Translations under genes and position numbers: made by a program | Notes under the pieces: generated by a model | Told to the model about the DNA's origin: nothing | The model's database searches: none | Seen by the model: the letters and a program-made list of their open reading frames with translations, nothing else | Assembly: GCA_965219035.1 (NCBI GenBank) | Contig: CBDCMR010000004.1 | Span: 186,001-250,000 of the forward strand | From: CBDCKN01 sp965219035 | GTDB lineage: Bacteria > Gemmatimonadota > Gemmatimonadetes > Longimicrobiales > Gaopeijiaceae | Length of the DNA stretch: 64,000 bases | Direction: 5' to 3' | Shown here: one piece after another, positions 63,894 through 64,000 of the stretch | How positions within the stretch are numbered: the stretch's first letter is position 1 | Layout: each line of letters starts with the position of its first letter

Positions 63894-64000
63894 AGGAGAC
63901 CCAGGGCTGCGCCGAATGCCACGTGATGGGTCAGGGACCCGGCCCAAGCCTCGTCGGCGGCGAAGAGCACAGCGAGGAGCGGCATCGTTCGGTGAGGGCT
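63848..64000 (-). CDS. C-terminal end of a small membrane protein, partial
   Basis: The last 50 codons before TAG 63848-63850, running off the window. One hydrophobic helix (MPLLAVLFAAD) and SLTHHVAFGAALGLLYGEGR, similar to the ends of small DUF1440/YagU-like inner-membrane proteins. Overlaps the end of the plus-strand gene. Confidence 0.5.
   Translation of the reverse strand, partial: SPHRTMPLLAVLFAADEAWAGSLTHHVAFGAALGLLYGEGRARRGRREVV

Noticed and set aside
1..64000. CRISPR arrays
   Set aside because: No regularly spaced repeats with unique spacers and no cas genes. The only tandem arrays are the coding repeats at 35130-35465 and short duplications.

Overview
The window is high-GC bacterial DNA, tightly packed with genes on both strands and often using GTG or TTG starts. 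Gene content (class A penicillin-binding protein, outer-membrane barrel ending in Phe, many lipoproteins, DUF2723 membrane protein, fused E1 alpha/beta dehydrogenase, MurQ/AnmK recycling, EtfAB, type II NADH dehydrogenase) points to a diderm aerobic heterotroph. The overall flavour resembles Gemmatimonadota. That placement is an inference from gene content; no rRNA or tRNA gene is visible to test it.

Layout. 1-9.6 kb: PBP1A, a lipoprotein, a cupin, a HExxH lipoprotein, aroB, an acyl-CoA synthetase, a NYN/OST-HTH RNA-binding protein and an alkyladenine DNA glycosylase. 9.6-22.7 kb: etfB/etfA, a minus-strand OMP-moeA-M23 operon, an SH3b protein, a large M30-like metalloprotease (frameshifted), a zinc-ribbon membrane protein, an EamA transporter, a GAF/TPR protein (two frameshifts), a 51-residue lipoprotein and an AraC-type regulator. 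22.7-31.6 kb: an accessory, decaying region. It holds two sigma-54 activators (bEBPs), each divergent from a target with a -24/-12 promoter, and broken dacB, MBL-fold, nitronate monooxygenase, carbonic anhydrase and NmrA genes. 31.7-34.9 kb: a 2,492-bp IS1-family element with 20-bp inverted repeats and an 8-bp target duplication. It carries a two-gene passenger cassette (SDH/SppA-like serine protease plus a small basic protein) and splits a host membrane gene. 35-64 kb: mostly housekeeping, namely HEAT-repeat protein, hydrolase, class V aminotransferase, DUF2723 protein, MoeB-rhodanese, Ndh, E1 dehydrogenase, DUF255 protein, a DedA-CoaE-PHP triple fusion, NrnA, Fur, agmatinase-like protein, cardiolipin synthase, CcdA, ABC exporter, M20 amidohydrolase, MurQ-AnmK and a glycosyltransferase-like protein.

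Two families of short inverted-repeat elements sit between genes. Family A (three copies, ends in GAGGCCT) and family B (three copies, ends in GTGT) appear to have inserted at TA dinucleotides. Because both start with G on either strand, an insertion into the TA of a stop codon regenerates TAG. In five of six cases the element-terminal TAG is the stop codon of the neighbouring gene, and two family-A copies fill the whole gap from stop codon to the next GTG start.

The most system-like parts are the IS1 element with its protease/basic-protein cassette, the bEBP/oxidoreductase module with a 36-bp palindromic activator site, and the two stop-codon-embedded repeat families. Several single-base indels lie in G/C runs and could be assembly errors. 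The larger deletions and fusions (dacB/MBL, quinone reductase/NmrA, PAS, ABC exporter, agmatinase) are harder to explain that way.
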